64,000 nt of DNA. It comes from Dryocosmus kuriphilus (lineage: Eukaryota; Arthropoda; Insecta; Hymenoptera; Cynipidae). Location: contig CM076190.1 of the NCBI GenBank assembly GCA_038277395.1, positions 252,251,989 to 252,315,988 of the forward strand, in the 5' to 3' direction. Shown one piece after another: positions 32,801 through 43,512 of the stretch (its first letter is position 1; every line of letters begins with the position of its first letter). Under the pieces are notes generated by a model. It saw only the letters and a list, made by a program, of their open reading frames with translations. It searched no databases and was not told where the DNA came from. A program made the translations under genes and the position numbers.

Positions 32801-33110
32801 GCGTTGGGGGATTGATGGGCACACCCATGGTCCCATTACGTCACGGACGACCGACCTGACCGACCGACGACCGACCGGCCGACGTGTACGGTTCCCGAGG
32901 TTGATGGGTACACCCATGGCCTCGTGAACCTAGTGCGTTGGGGGATTGATGGGCACACCCATGGTCCCCTTACGTCACGGACGACCGACTTGACCGACGA
33001 CCGACCCGCCGACGTGTACGGTTCCCGAGGTTGATGGGTAGACCCATGGCGTCGTGAACCTAGTGCGTTGGGGTATCGATGGGCACACCCATGGTCCCCT
33101 TACGTCACGG
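29866..33110. repeat. 130-bp tandem repeat in right LTR, 25 units with higher-order structure
   Basis: Anchors (GAGGTTGATGGG) occur at 29,900, 30,030, 30,160, 30,290, 30,420, 30,550, 30,679, 30,811 and on to 33,027, 25 in all. A rare variant (GCCGAAGTGTCCGG, with CATGGCCCCTTA in the same unit) occurs at 30,531 and again at 31,835, 1,304 bases apart. The variant order that follows is also repeated, so about ten units were copied as a block. The many 72-codon plus frames here are one reading per unit, each stopped at the same point; they are not genes. Confidence 0.85.
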
Positions 33111-33549
33111 AGGACCGACCGACCGAACCCTACGCACCGGACAACATCCAAGACCACTACTCTCCCCGACAGTCACATCGAGCGTGGTGGACCACCACCG
33201 CCTCCGCACGCGTCTTGGGTCACCAACAAAAGGGGGGCCTCGGGGAGGCTCCAGGAAGACACCGTCGAGACGTTGATATCCCGCGACCGCCAAATAAGGG
33301 AAAAGGCGTTCGCCCTCCCCACCTACCTGACCGCAACCGACCTGGGGGAGGTCGAACGTCCTCCTCGAGACCGACACCCCTCCGAGGACCCCTCCAAATC
33401 CGAAGTCCGCCTCACGCCTGAAATAATCGTTTCAGGGCACGCGTTGACCGAGACGCTGTAGGGAGGGGGGCACCGTATCCTGCGCCGCCGCCAGGGTGCC
33501 CGACGTCCCGACACCTGCACGAAGAGCATCCGCTCGCAGGGGGGGGGGG

Positions 33550-33750
33550 AAGTAAACCCGGCACGCGCACACACACGCACTCACACGAACACCTGTAAAT
33601 CCGGCACCGACACACACACACGAATACCTTAAGTCCGACGCCGACACACACACACAAACACCTGTAAATCCGGCACCGACACACGCACACGAACACCTGT
33701 AAATCCGGTACCGACACACACACACAAACACTTGTAAATCCGGCCTCGGC

Positions 33751-33786
<36 letters not shown>

Positions 33787-33945
33787 ACACTTGAACAAAT
33801 GTACACGCGCACGCTAAATCAACATCCGCACACTTACACACGCATACAAACGCACACTTGACCAAACGTACACGCCTACACCCATTCAACATCCGCACAC
33901 TCACACACACACGCACATAAACGCACCGTCATCATCCACACCTCG
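33550..33945. repeat. CA-rich minisatellite in right LTR
   Basis: Counterpart of the block at 26,405-26,800 with small copy-number differences in the CA runs. The cysteine-rich minus frames (33,323-33,916) are readings of it. Confidence 0.75.
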
Positions 33946-34160
33946 TTACCACTGTAAATACAAAGTATGAGATCAAATAAATCGAGTTTGCACCTCTTGT
34001 ACTCAGAGAAAATGCCTATCTTTCCTTAAAACCTGACCCTGGCTTAGGCTGAAGCGTCCGTTAGGAATAGTTTAGGTAAGAGTAGAGAAAGTAAGACCGT
34101 TACAAACTTCTAGGATATTCTTAGAATTTCTTAAGGTTGCATTTTTGCATGTAACGTATA

Positions 34161-35762
34161 CAGGGTGACACAAAAGTATGGAAACCCCTGAATAACTCAT
34201 CAACAAAGAATTTTTTTTTGAAAAATAGTATTTAAAAAAGTCTTACCATTTTCCCTGGCTATTCAATGGCGACCTCGTTTTGTCCTTGACCATGACCTTG
34301 AAGTACATATCGCGGTCAAATTAAATTTTTTAAACGGGAAGCCCTATTTTTTATTGCAGATTTGGAAAACGCAGGAAATTTTACGTTAAACAATGACCTT
34401 GACCATGTCCTTCATCATGCATTCAAGCTTATTCCAAGGTCAAACTTGCTTTTTCCAATGAGAACCCAATTTTTCATTGTAGATGTGGAAAGAGCAGGAA
34501 AATTTATCTTCATGTTTAATCCTGACCACAACCTTCAATGTCATTCCAAGGTCAAACTTGTTCTTCCAAATGGGAACACCTTTCAATTTTTAATTGGGAA
34601 GTCCCATTATTTATTGAGGATTTGGAAACAGTGGCAAATTTTACGCTCAGGTATGACTGTGACCATGTCCATCACCATGACCTTCAAAGTCATTCCAAGT
34701 TCAAACTTGTTTTTTTCAAATGGGAAACCCTATTTGTCATTGTGGATGTAGAAAGAGCACGACATTTTATCTATAAGCTTAACCTTGCAAATGACCTTCA
34801 AGTTCATTCCAAGGTCAGACTTGTCTTTTCAAAAGGAAACCCCTATTTTTTATTGCGGATTTGGAAAGATTAGGAAATTTGACCTTCAAGTGTGACTTTA
34901 TCCATAACCATGCAGTTGGCCTTAAACCAGGCCTTCAAGCTCATTCTGAAACAACGTTTTCAAGAATTTTGATACATTAGAGCCACTGTAGGGTATCTCC
35001 TAGTGACCTTACCCATTTAGGCAAGGCTAAAGATCCCGGCCAATTAAGGCAAGGAGGTGGCCCGGCCATTCAAGGCAAGGCTGACGATCCCAGTCAATTA
35101 AGGCCAGGAGATGATCTGTCCACCTAAGATAAGGATAGCGATCCCGGCCAGTTGAGGCAAATCTTAAACCTGTTTTCAAAATGTTCTCCACCAAAATCCT
35201 ATCAGATTCCTAGAAGGACATAAAAGTTTTCCATCGCACTCCTTATCATATCAGGTATCATACCAGTGGCTGTAATTTTTCAAAATTTTTGAAAAAATAT
35301 TTTTAAATTGACCTTGCTGGCCTGGTTCAAGGCCAAGAGCATGCTTATGGCTAAAGTCACATTTGAAGGTAAAATTTCCTGCTCTTTCCATATCCGCAAT
35401 AAAAAATGGGGATTCCCAAATGAAAAAACAAGTGTGACCTTGCAATGGCCTTGAAGATCATGGTCAAGGTTAAATTTGAAGATAAAATTTCCTCCTTTTC
35501 CCACACCCACGATGAAAAACAAGGGTTCCCGTTTGAGAAAACAAGTTTGACCTTGGAATGAGCTTGAAGGTCATGGTCAAGGACATGTTCAAAATCGTAA
35601 TTGAACGTAAAATTTCCTGCTCTTTTTAAATCGGCAATAAAAATGGGGCTCCCCATTTAACAAACTGAAAGCCGTTCCCATTTGAAAAAGCAAGTTTGAC
35701 CTTTCAGTGACCTTGATGGTCATGGTCAAGGTCAGGGGTTTCCATACTTTTCTGCCACCCTG
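34161..35762. mobile_element. TA-flanked foldback transposon (copy 2)
   Basis: Duplicate of the element at 16,081-17,667, with the same ends (CAGGGTG...CACCCTG) and TATA at both junctions. The right array is one unit longer than in copy 1, and the central transposase relic is shorter. The open frames at 34,362-34,873 and 35,251-35,656 are minisatellite readings. Confidence 0.7.
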
Positions 35763-36279
35763 TATAATTTTGCTCTAATGTAGAATTGGTGTTAAGAAAA
35801 GTTATTAGTTCTGTCTTCGGAGGAAGAGATAAATTTTTGAAATCATTTTCATATATGTATATAATTTGTAATTATCACCTATTCTTGAATTAATTTTTTT
35901 TTTTTTCAGCATTAAAATCGTATCTTTATTATTGATGATATTTTAATGCGCCTTTTTGTTTTAGAATTTCCACTTTTAAGACAATCTTACTAACATTGTT
36001 AAATAAGTAAGGTTCTTTGCATTAATTCAGTCTTTACAGGAAGAGATATAATTACTTATCAGTTGGGATTCTTGCATCTGATGTATGTAATTTTAACCTA
36101 TCTTTCAATTAGTAATTTTTAAAAAAATTAAATTGCAGCATTAATTGATTTAATATTGACACATGTAAAAATGATTGCAAAAAACTATTATTTCTTCCAC
36201 TGAAGTCGGAATCAGTAACACTTTTTGCATTAAAATCGTACCATTATTAAAAATGCGGTATTATGGTAGTGTAAAAAAT

Positions 36280-37672
36280 TCTGTCCGCTATGCGGGCATA
36301 TTCTCATCGCACGCTGCGCGCGCCGGGCTTCGCGCGAAGTATGAGCGCGCCTAAGGCGCGAGTCTGTTGGCACTCGCGCTTCGCGCTCGATAAGTTATTT
36401 ACGGCAATCACGCTTCGCACTCGCTAGATTATTCACCTCGCGCTACGCGCTCGGTGTTTATGGATCGTAGAAACCTTCAAATTAAAAATTACAAAAGAAA
36501 TTATTTTACTTAAGGCCCTATCGCCCTTAAGGCATACATTCTCGTCATGACACTCGCGCTTCGCGCTCGATAATTACATTTTTTTAAAACACATTATATA
36601 TTGGTAAAGTTTTTTAGTGATATTCCAAATTTCGCAATAGAGGATTTCGATTCTTAAAAGTAAAACGATGAGTCTTATAAATAACTTTTGTAGCTCTTTC
36701 CAAGGTGAACAATTCTGCTTGTTAATATTTTCTCATATCTCGCACAATTTTGCTGAAAAGTGGTTTTCTTTATATTTCATAACATATTTCACGAATAACT
36801 CAAAAAATACGCGTCTGCTCAAAAAAATGATAAATAAAAAATTTGTAGATCTTTTTGAGGTGAACAACTTTATTCCTTATTATTTTTCCGTATCTTCCAT
36901 AGTTTGGCGGGAAATTTGAAATCTTTAATTTTTAATAACCTTTTATCGATTAAAACAAAAACCGTGCATTTTATCAAAAAATGGTGAAACAAAATCTGTA
37001 GATCGTTTTAAAATGAACAACTTTGTTCTGTTATATTTTTTTTTATCTTGAATATTTTGGCGGAAAACCACAGTTCTTTAATTTTAGTAGCGTTTTCTTG
37101 ATTAAAACAAAAACCGTTTATTTTATCAAAAAACGGTTAAGACAAAATTTGTAAATTTTTTTGAGGTGAACAATTTTACTTTCTTACATTTTTTTTGTAT
37201 CTCTCATAGTTTAGACGGAAAATGGATTTTTTAATTTTGTGAAAACTGTTTTTGATGGATAAAACCATAATCGTTGGTCAAAAACCGGTGGTTAACGAAC
37301 TCGTCCTTTCCTTTTGGACCTTAAAGAAGTGTGCTAAAGCGCAATCCAATCCGATTAGACCTTCGAAAGTTATCGTGGGAAAAGACGACAACGATGACAA
37401 CGACGACAACGACAATGACAACGCCAACAGACAGACAGACACGGTCGTAAAAACCATTTTTTCGGATTCAGGAGATCTCAAAACGTGGAGACTTCATGAA
37501 ATCCGCGAAAGTCAAATTTTGCATAAATCTAATACTTTCTCTGATGAGAATGTAAAAATTGCATTTTTCAGCCAAACTGTGTAAAAAATGAAGAAATTTA
37601 CGTTCTAGATATAATTTTATTGATTGGTGAGCGCCAGAAACGTGATGAGAATGCGCCTGAGTAGCGGACAGA
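36280..37672. mobile_element. TIR element, family E, with subterminal GC hairpins
   Basis: Outer inverted repeats TCTGTCCGCTATGCGGGC, ATATTCTCATC (36,280-36,308) and GATGAGAATGCGCCTGAGTA, GCGGACAGA (37,644-37,672) bound the element. Within the first 210 bases are five short GC palindrome-like motifs (GCGCGCC, GGCTTCGCGCGAAG, CGCGCCTAAGGCGCG, CTCGCGCTTCGCGCTCG, CTCGCGCTACGCGCTCG). The middle holds three to four ~165-bp degenerate units and a GACAACGAC microsatellite. The 110-codon frame 37,252-37,584 spans the microsatellite and resembles the one in the copy at 22,556 but has no recognised domain. Absent from the duplicate region near 18,170. Confidence 0.6.
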
Positions 37673-37699
37673 TTTTTCAATGACTATCCAATCCGATTA

Positions 37700-38494
37700 G
37701 TCGCTGAAAAGTGGTTTTCTTTGTATTTCATAACATGTTTCACGAATAACTCAAAAACTACGCGTCTGATCAGAAAAATCATGGAAAATAATTTTATAGA
37801 CCTTTTTGAGGCGAATAACTTTGTTTAAAGTTATTTTTCTATATCATGCACACTTTGGCGGGAAATTTGAGAACCTTGATTTTTAATAACGTTTTATCGA
37901 TTAAAACAAAAACCCTGCATTTTATGAAAAAACGGTTAAGACAAAATTTGTAGATCTTCTTAAATTGAACAGCTTTATTCTTCACCATTTTTTTGTATCT
38001 TGAATATTTTGGCGGGAAACCACAGTTATTTAATTTTAATAGCGTTTTCTTGATTAAAACAAAAACGGTTCATTTTATCAAAAAAGGGTTAAGACGAAAT
38101 TTGTAGATTTTTTTCAGGTGAACAATTTTACTCTCTTACGCTTTTTTTGTATCTCTCATAGTTTAGCCGAAAAATGGATTTCTTGATTTTGTGAAAACCA
38201 TTTTTGATGGATAAAACCATAACCGTTGGTCAAAAACCGCTGATTAACGAACACGCCCTTTCTTTTTGGACCTTAAAGAAGTGTGCCAAAGCGCAATCCA
38301 ATCCGATTAGTCCTTCGAAAGTTATCGTGGGAACAGACGACAACGACGACAACGAAAACGATGACAACGCCAACAGACAGACACGGTCGTAAAAACCATT
38401 TTTTCGGATTCAGGAGGTCTCAAAACGTGGAGATTTCATGAAATCCGCGAAAGTCAAATTTTGCATAAATCTAATACTTTCTCTGATGAGAATG
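37700..38494. mobile_element. Partial second copy of family E, same orientation
   Basis: Matches 36,757-37,552 closely, including the microsatellite and the TGATGAGAATG end (38,484-38,494). It begins inside the element, so it is truncated. TGTAAAAAA borders both the start (about 36,270) and end (about 38,493) of the whole 2.2-kb insertion and occurs once at the empty site in copy 1. Confidence 0.6.
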
Positions 38495-39589
38495 TAAAAA
38501 AGTGAAAATGAAGAATTTTTTTTTTTTTTCTTTTTCATTTCGTGTATTTAATTCTGCTTTATTGTTGAACTAATATCTTTTTTTGATTGCAACCACACCA
38601 TTAATTGAATTCATAACACATTTCGCTTCAAAATCGTCTAATCTAGTAAAAGGTTTATTAATACTGATAAATTAATAACGTTTTTTTGCATTAATTCGAT
38701 CTTCAGAACAATACCTTCTTTGTTCATTTTTACATGTAATTTATACAATTTTCCTCTATTTTGCATAATAAAAAGTATAAAATCGATATCTTATGTATAA
38801 GTATAAAAATTAAAAAATTTAATTATTTTACCTCAATATGTGCGCTTCCTGAAGGTTAATGTTGACGATAACGATAATAAACTAATTTCTTTCAGTTTTA
38901 AATGCATTGATGTGGAAAGTAAAAATTGACGGACTATAAAATGTACGAAATTTAAAATAACAAGCTTTTAGTTATCGAAAAATAAAAAACCCGTATTCTC
39001 AAATTCGTCCATTTTATTGTGAAATTCCTAAATTTAATATTTCGGCATTTTAAAATTCGGCAATTGAAGAACTTAAGGGAAACTAATAATTAGTTAATTT
39101 TATAATTCGTGAATTGTATGGTTCGTAAATAAAATAATTCGGAAAATTTTAATTTCGGATATTTTTCAATTTGCTATTTGTACAAATCGAGGTTTTTGTT
39201 CTTCGAGGACGTTTAACCTCCATAACGTTAGGTTCAAGGTAATTTGAAGGTGAAATGACGGGGAATCAGGAGAAAAATCTGAAAAAAATCGGATGTACTT
39301 TTTTTGGTCCGCTGAATCCGAATATGACACATGTTTGACCCCACGAGGTCAACTGAAGGTCATTTAAAGGTTATTTCAAGATCAGTTCAAGGTAAAATCA
39401 GAAAGAACCTTTCAGAAAAATCTAAAAAAAATCACATGTACGTTTTCTGGGTCGCTAAATCGATATATGACATTTGCTTGTCCCTGCGAGACCACCTAAA
39501 TATCATTTCAACGTTACTTCAGAGCCATTTCAAGGTTAAATCAGAATAACCTTTCACAGAAGTCTGAAAAAATTTATATACAGGTCTCT

Positions 39590-39905
39590 GGTCGCGAATA
39601 TTGTTGCGAAGATGGTACAGAATTTCAAAGAAATGGGACACCTTATGAATCTGAAATTTCACTTTCTTGATTCTCACCTTGACTTCTTCCTAGAAACTCT
39701 AGGGGCTTTTAGAGAGAAGAACAAGGCGATATAATGCACAAGAAGTTGGGAGAATTTGAAAAAATATGTCAAGGTGTTTGGGTAAAGAATTTGTTAGCAA
39801 ACTATTGCTGATGTCTAAAGAGAGACACAAATGGTGACTCGCATAAAAGAAAAGCGATTACAAGATCATTTGAGAATAAACGTAAGGGCTTTTACGACGA
39901 AGATT
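39590..39905 (+). pseudogene. Relic of an arthropod repetitive protein (SHLDFF motif), copy 2
   Basis: Duplicate of the relic at 19,270-19,590, with the same LDSHLDFFLETLG and ANYC-stop-CLKRD readings. A two-base insertion in GAGAGAAGAACAAGG (near 39,715) breaks the frame that is still open in copy 1. Confidence 0.5.
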
Positions 39906-40654
39906 AATGTTTATCTTGAGCAAAGCTGATATCTAACAAGATCTGTAGTACTCTTTTTGTACTAGACACAACCCCCTCACGCTTCAGAGCGTAGATAGAA
40001 TAGCTTGTAACACCCACCAGTGTATACAGTTATCCTGATGCAGTTACTTCGATAGGGAATCTTACTTGAATGAATATAAATATTGAGCAAAGATACATGG
40101 CTTAACTCAAAGGATTAAGCGCGCTGTAGTCCTCACGTCCCGTCAAACTATTCGGTCAGTTTTTTAAGATATGATTCATTGTTTTGCCTCAGCTTGACCA
40201 TAATATGACCTTCAAATGACCCTCAAAGGACTTTATGTGACATTTGAGGTTAAAGTGATACCAAAATCGGACTCCTCAAATATTTTAAGAATTTGTCCAC
40301 CGTCTTTTGGCACCTTAACCTTCAGATGACCCTCAGCGATGTGACGGAGGTCAACCGACTACGGCTTCGTGGACAGCGACAATTGATATTAATTGTTTCA
40401 GATTTTTCTGAAACCTTTTTCTGATTTAAATCTAAGCTAACCCTGAAATAACCTTGAAATGACATTCAGATGTCCTCGTAGGGACAAGCATATGTCATAT
40501 TCGGATTCAAATACCCAAAAAACGTACATGTGATTTATGAAAAGTGAAGATGGAGTTTTCCTTAGAATATTGTCTTACGTCTGGGAAATTATAATTGGGT
40601 AGAAAAGACGACACTTCTAGGCCAATATAAAATTTTCAAGATTGAAATATAATT

Positions 40655-40715
40655 TGAAATTACTGACGTTTCGTCATCTGTAATAGATGAACTCTTCAGA
40701 GAAGAGAATTTCGAA
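40655..40715 (-). ncRNA. Hammerhead ribozyme core (copy B, slightly decayed)
   Basis: Same plan as the core at 20,335. CTGAAGA, GAAA and ACGTC are intact. Stem II has TTCATCT against AGATGAC (one terminal mismatch), and the inner stem I pair is TCT against AGT. Probably weaker than copies A and C. Confidence 0.6.
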
Positions 40716-41482
40716 ATCTGTTGGAAATAGGTACATGCGCGGTACATTTAGGAAATAAACAGTGTTGTATTACAAAGGTTACTTTGATGACAGAAAAGAA
40801 CTTACCAAATTAGAAGGTCAGAATTATAATTACATCGGTTTTTAAAATATGGTTGATAAAAGTGTGTGTGATGATTCGTTTCGAAAAAATAAGAGAAAAC
40901 CATGTTCAGAGTACTATACGAAATAAGTCATGAACAAATTTCTCCAAAGAGAGGTAAAACACCAGGAGTCCATTTAGTAAAATCTGTACTTAACAGGGAG
41001 AGAAAATTAGAAAATACTTAGGAAGAAAGAAAACGTATATAAGGTCAGAATTTCATGTTTGAAAAGATTGACAGAAAACATAACCTAAAAGGTTTTCGTG
41101 AAATTATTAAAGAGTATAATAAACTGATTTACCTTGAAGAAGTACTTTAAATTTTAAGAATTTTAATTAGTTCTTTGAAGTTCCATTTTTTTATAAAATT
41201 AGTGTGAATTTTGAAAAAAAATTATGAAAAAGAGTTTTGTTTTGATGGAACGAGGTACAACGTACCAAGCCATCGTGAGACCTTGTATGTACTAATAGAA
41301 ATGGAAGGTGAGATGGGATATGAAAATAATAGGGAAGGGAAGAACGAGAAGGAACGAAGGAAAGAGAGAAGGAAAGTGAAGGAAAAGAATTAAGGAAAGA
41401 GGGAAACTCAAAACGTAATCAGTTAAACTTTATATTGTGATCAGTGAATGTTGTTTAAAATCATGTTGTGGGCAGGATTATA

Positions 41483-41995
41483 AAAACTTTAATCAATAAT
41501 CCTATTTAAAGCTCCCTCTCCTTCTCTTTCAATATAAACTATTTCCATGAAAGATCTTTTGTGGTAATTTTGTTCTTTATGTAAAATTTTAATGTCATCC
41601 CATTTTATGGCTGATGAATCACCGTTATGTTCTGAATGGATGTGTTTAGCTATTTCTTTGTGGTTCTTTTTGCAATGATTGATATTTCTAAGATGTTCAT
41701 CTCCCTAGTTTTGAGAGTTCTTTTTGTTTGGCCAATGTAGGATTGGCCACAAGGGCAGTTAAGTTTATAAACAGTGTTACAATCTTCTAATTTTTCAAGA
41801 GGATCTTTCCCTAGTTTTATAAAAAAATTAAATTTAGAATCGATTCTAAAGATTGTACTCATATTATAATTTGAGAATAATCTGCGAATTGAATAAGAGA
41901 TTTTAGGATAGAAACTAAAAGAGAAAATAGTTTTTACAGGTCCAATAATTTGAAGATCATTAAAAGTTGAATTTTGTGTGGTAGAAGGTCTATTA
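41483..41995 (-). pseudogene. GIY-YIG endonuclease domain of Penelope copy B
   Basis: Contains VYKLNCPCGQSYIGQTKRTL, preceded by SYSIRRLFSNYNMSTIFRID. It carries the same one-base deletion after KTR as copy A. The mariner begins at 41,996, so the apparent start of the open frame (42,009) lies in mariner sequence. Confidence 0.7.
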
Positions 41996-43301
41996 CGAAG
42001 GTGGACCAATAAGTACCCAACCCAACCGGCTAGGTAGGTCGCGACAGTTACAACTCCTGGTGTATTCGATAGAGGGAACCCTCAAACGAAAACACGCAAA
42101 GGCACAGCTGACTGCGACTTTCTGTTTTGAAGCAAACCCAACTCAAAGTTGACAAGTCGAGCACCACCGCGAAAATGAGCGAAATCGAGTATCGTGCTGT
42201 CACCAAGTTCTTTTTTTTTGAAGCAGAAAACACCGAAGAAGATCAAAGCAGAGCTTGATCTCGTATACAAGGAAGGCTCACCTTCCTATACAACGGTGAA
42301 ATTTTGGGTTTCGAAGTTTAAAAACGCGGCCGCACGAGTATTTTGGATGAGGTGCGTTCTGGAAGGCCTAAAACTGTAATGATTGATGAGACAGTGAACA
42401 AAGTGCATGATTTAGTGATGAGTGACCGAAGACTAAAGATGCGTGAGATTGCGGAGGCTATTGGTGTATCCTACGGGCGGGTACATCAAATTTTGCACGA
42501 ACTTTTGGACGTGCGAAGATTGACTGCGCGATGGGTGCCGCGCTTGCTGACAAGAGACCAAGAGCGTCCTCGTGCGGTGACGTCATCCTCGTACCTTGAG
42601 CGGTATTCGAAGAATCCCAAAGACCATCTTCGCCGATTCATTACTGGGGACGAAACCTGTGTCCATTACTACACCCCAAAAACAAAACGGCAGTCCATGC
42701 AATGGACTAAACGCGGGGAACCTGCTCCGAAAAAGGCGAAAACCGTTCGTTCGGCGGGAAAAGTTATGGCCACTGTTTTTTGGGATAATGAAGGCATCAT
42801 TCTCGTCGATTTCTTGGAGGAGGGAAAAACGATCAATGGCGAGTATTAGTGCGGAACTTTGTACCGCCTCGACGCCGCTATCAAGGAGAAACGCCCGGGA
42901 ATGAAGAAGAAAAGAATGCTCTTTCATCACGACAATGCGCCTGTCCACACCTGCGCCCGTGTGATTGCAAAATTGCATGACTTGCGCTACGAATTGATCG
43001 GCCATCCACCGTATTCTCCAGACCTGGCCCCCTGTGACTTTTTCCTGTTCCCTAGGCTGAAGGTTCACCTCGGGGGGGGGGGGGGGGAGCAAATTTTCGA
43101 CGAATGACGAAGTGAAAGTGGCTGTGGAAGCGTTTTTTGACGAGCAGGACAAATAATTTTTTTTTGAGGGGTTGAAGGGGTTGGAAAAACGGTGGAAAAA
43201 ATGTATTGAGTTGCAAGGAGATTTTGTTGAAAAATAAAAAAAATTGAGACATTATGTTGCGCTTTTCTTGCTCAGGAAGTGTACTTATTGATCCACCCTC
43301 G
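41996..43301 (+). mobile_element. mariner transposon, 1.3 kb
   Basis: Terminal inverted repeats CGAAGGTGGACCAATAAGTA and, at the right, the complement of CGAGGGTGGATCAATAAGTA. TA is duplicated at both ends (41,994-41,995 and 43,302-43,303). The uninterrupted Penelope copy A reads GGTCTATTATTGATTTG at the same place (21,667), which confirms the TA duplication. Length fits a full-size mariner. Confidence 0.9.
42175..43236 (+). pseudogene. mariner transposase (DD34D), recently inactivated
   Basis: Begins MSEIEYRAVTKFF. It has an N-terminal helix-turn-helix region, a GRPKT hinge, a second HTH (LKMREIAEAIGVSYGRVHQI), then catalytic segments FITGDETCVHYYTP, FHHDNAPVH and YSPDLAPCDFFLFP. The second and third Asp are separated by exactly 34 residues, the mariner signature. 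It ends KCIELQGDFVEK. Lesions: an indel in the T run near 42,211, an indel near 42,328, TAG at 42,847, an overlong G tract (43,072-43,087) that shifts frame, and TAA at 43,154. The protein is otherwise well preserved. Confidence 0.85.
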
Positions 43302-43512
43302 TATTGATTTGAAATAGCCTAGATTTGATATGTTTCTTAATAAAATATTACGGGTATTTGTAAAATGGCTGAGTCAAAAATGTTTTTGATGATGCTAATA
43401 TTTTGATACAATGGATGATTAGATGTAAAATTTAGAAGTCTGCCGGAATAGGTATTCTTCCTGTATGAATTCGTAGGAATATTACCCAAGTCTTCTCTAA
43501 GCATTTTAATGT

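Larger units (their letters stand above)
25162..34104 (+). mobile_element. Gypsy-type LTR retrotransposon, defective
   Basis: Order: LTR, tRNA primer site, gag, -1 frameshift signal, protease, partial reverse transcriptase, polypurine tract, LTR. Both LTRs begin TGTGACGAG and end GTTACA. The insertion is flanked by the 4-bp duplication AACT (25,158-25,161 and 34,105-34,108), and copy 1 of the duplication has the unoccupied site near 16,031. Most of RT, RNase H and integrase are missing and no env-like frame is seen, so it cannot move on its own. The near-identity of the non-repeat LTR parts suggests a fairly recent insertion. GC content is far above the flanks. Confidence 0.85.
29551..34104 (+). 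repeat. Right LTR of the Gypsy element (4.55 kb, expanded)
   Basis: Same order of parts as the left LTR. It is 2,748 bases longer, which 21 extra 130-bp units account for almost exactly. Ends in GTTACA, followed by the AACT duplication. Confidence 0.85.

Noticed and set aside
29866..33110. Many ~72-codon open frames in a row, as if a repeat-protein gene family
   Set aside because: One identical reading per 130-bp unit, each ended by the same stop; the unit length is not a multiple of three, so no long repeat protein is possible.
29866..33110. CRISPR-like array
   Set aside because: Whole 130-bp units are repeated head to tail with no unique spacers, inside a eukaryotic LTR.
37252..37584. 110-codon frame with a D/N-rich run, similar in two E-family copies
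   Set aside because: Similarity follows from shared repeat DNA and a GACAAC microsatellite; it lacks any recognisable domain and copies differ by frameshifts.
43072..43087. Long G tract as a functional G-quadruplex
   Set aside because: It sits inside the transposase coding sequence as a frame-shifting homopolymer; slippage or sequencing error is the simpler explanation.
42583..43152. 189-codon minus-strand frame
   Set aside because: Antisense of the mariner transposase, whose catalytic motifs are on the plus strand.
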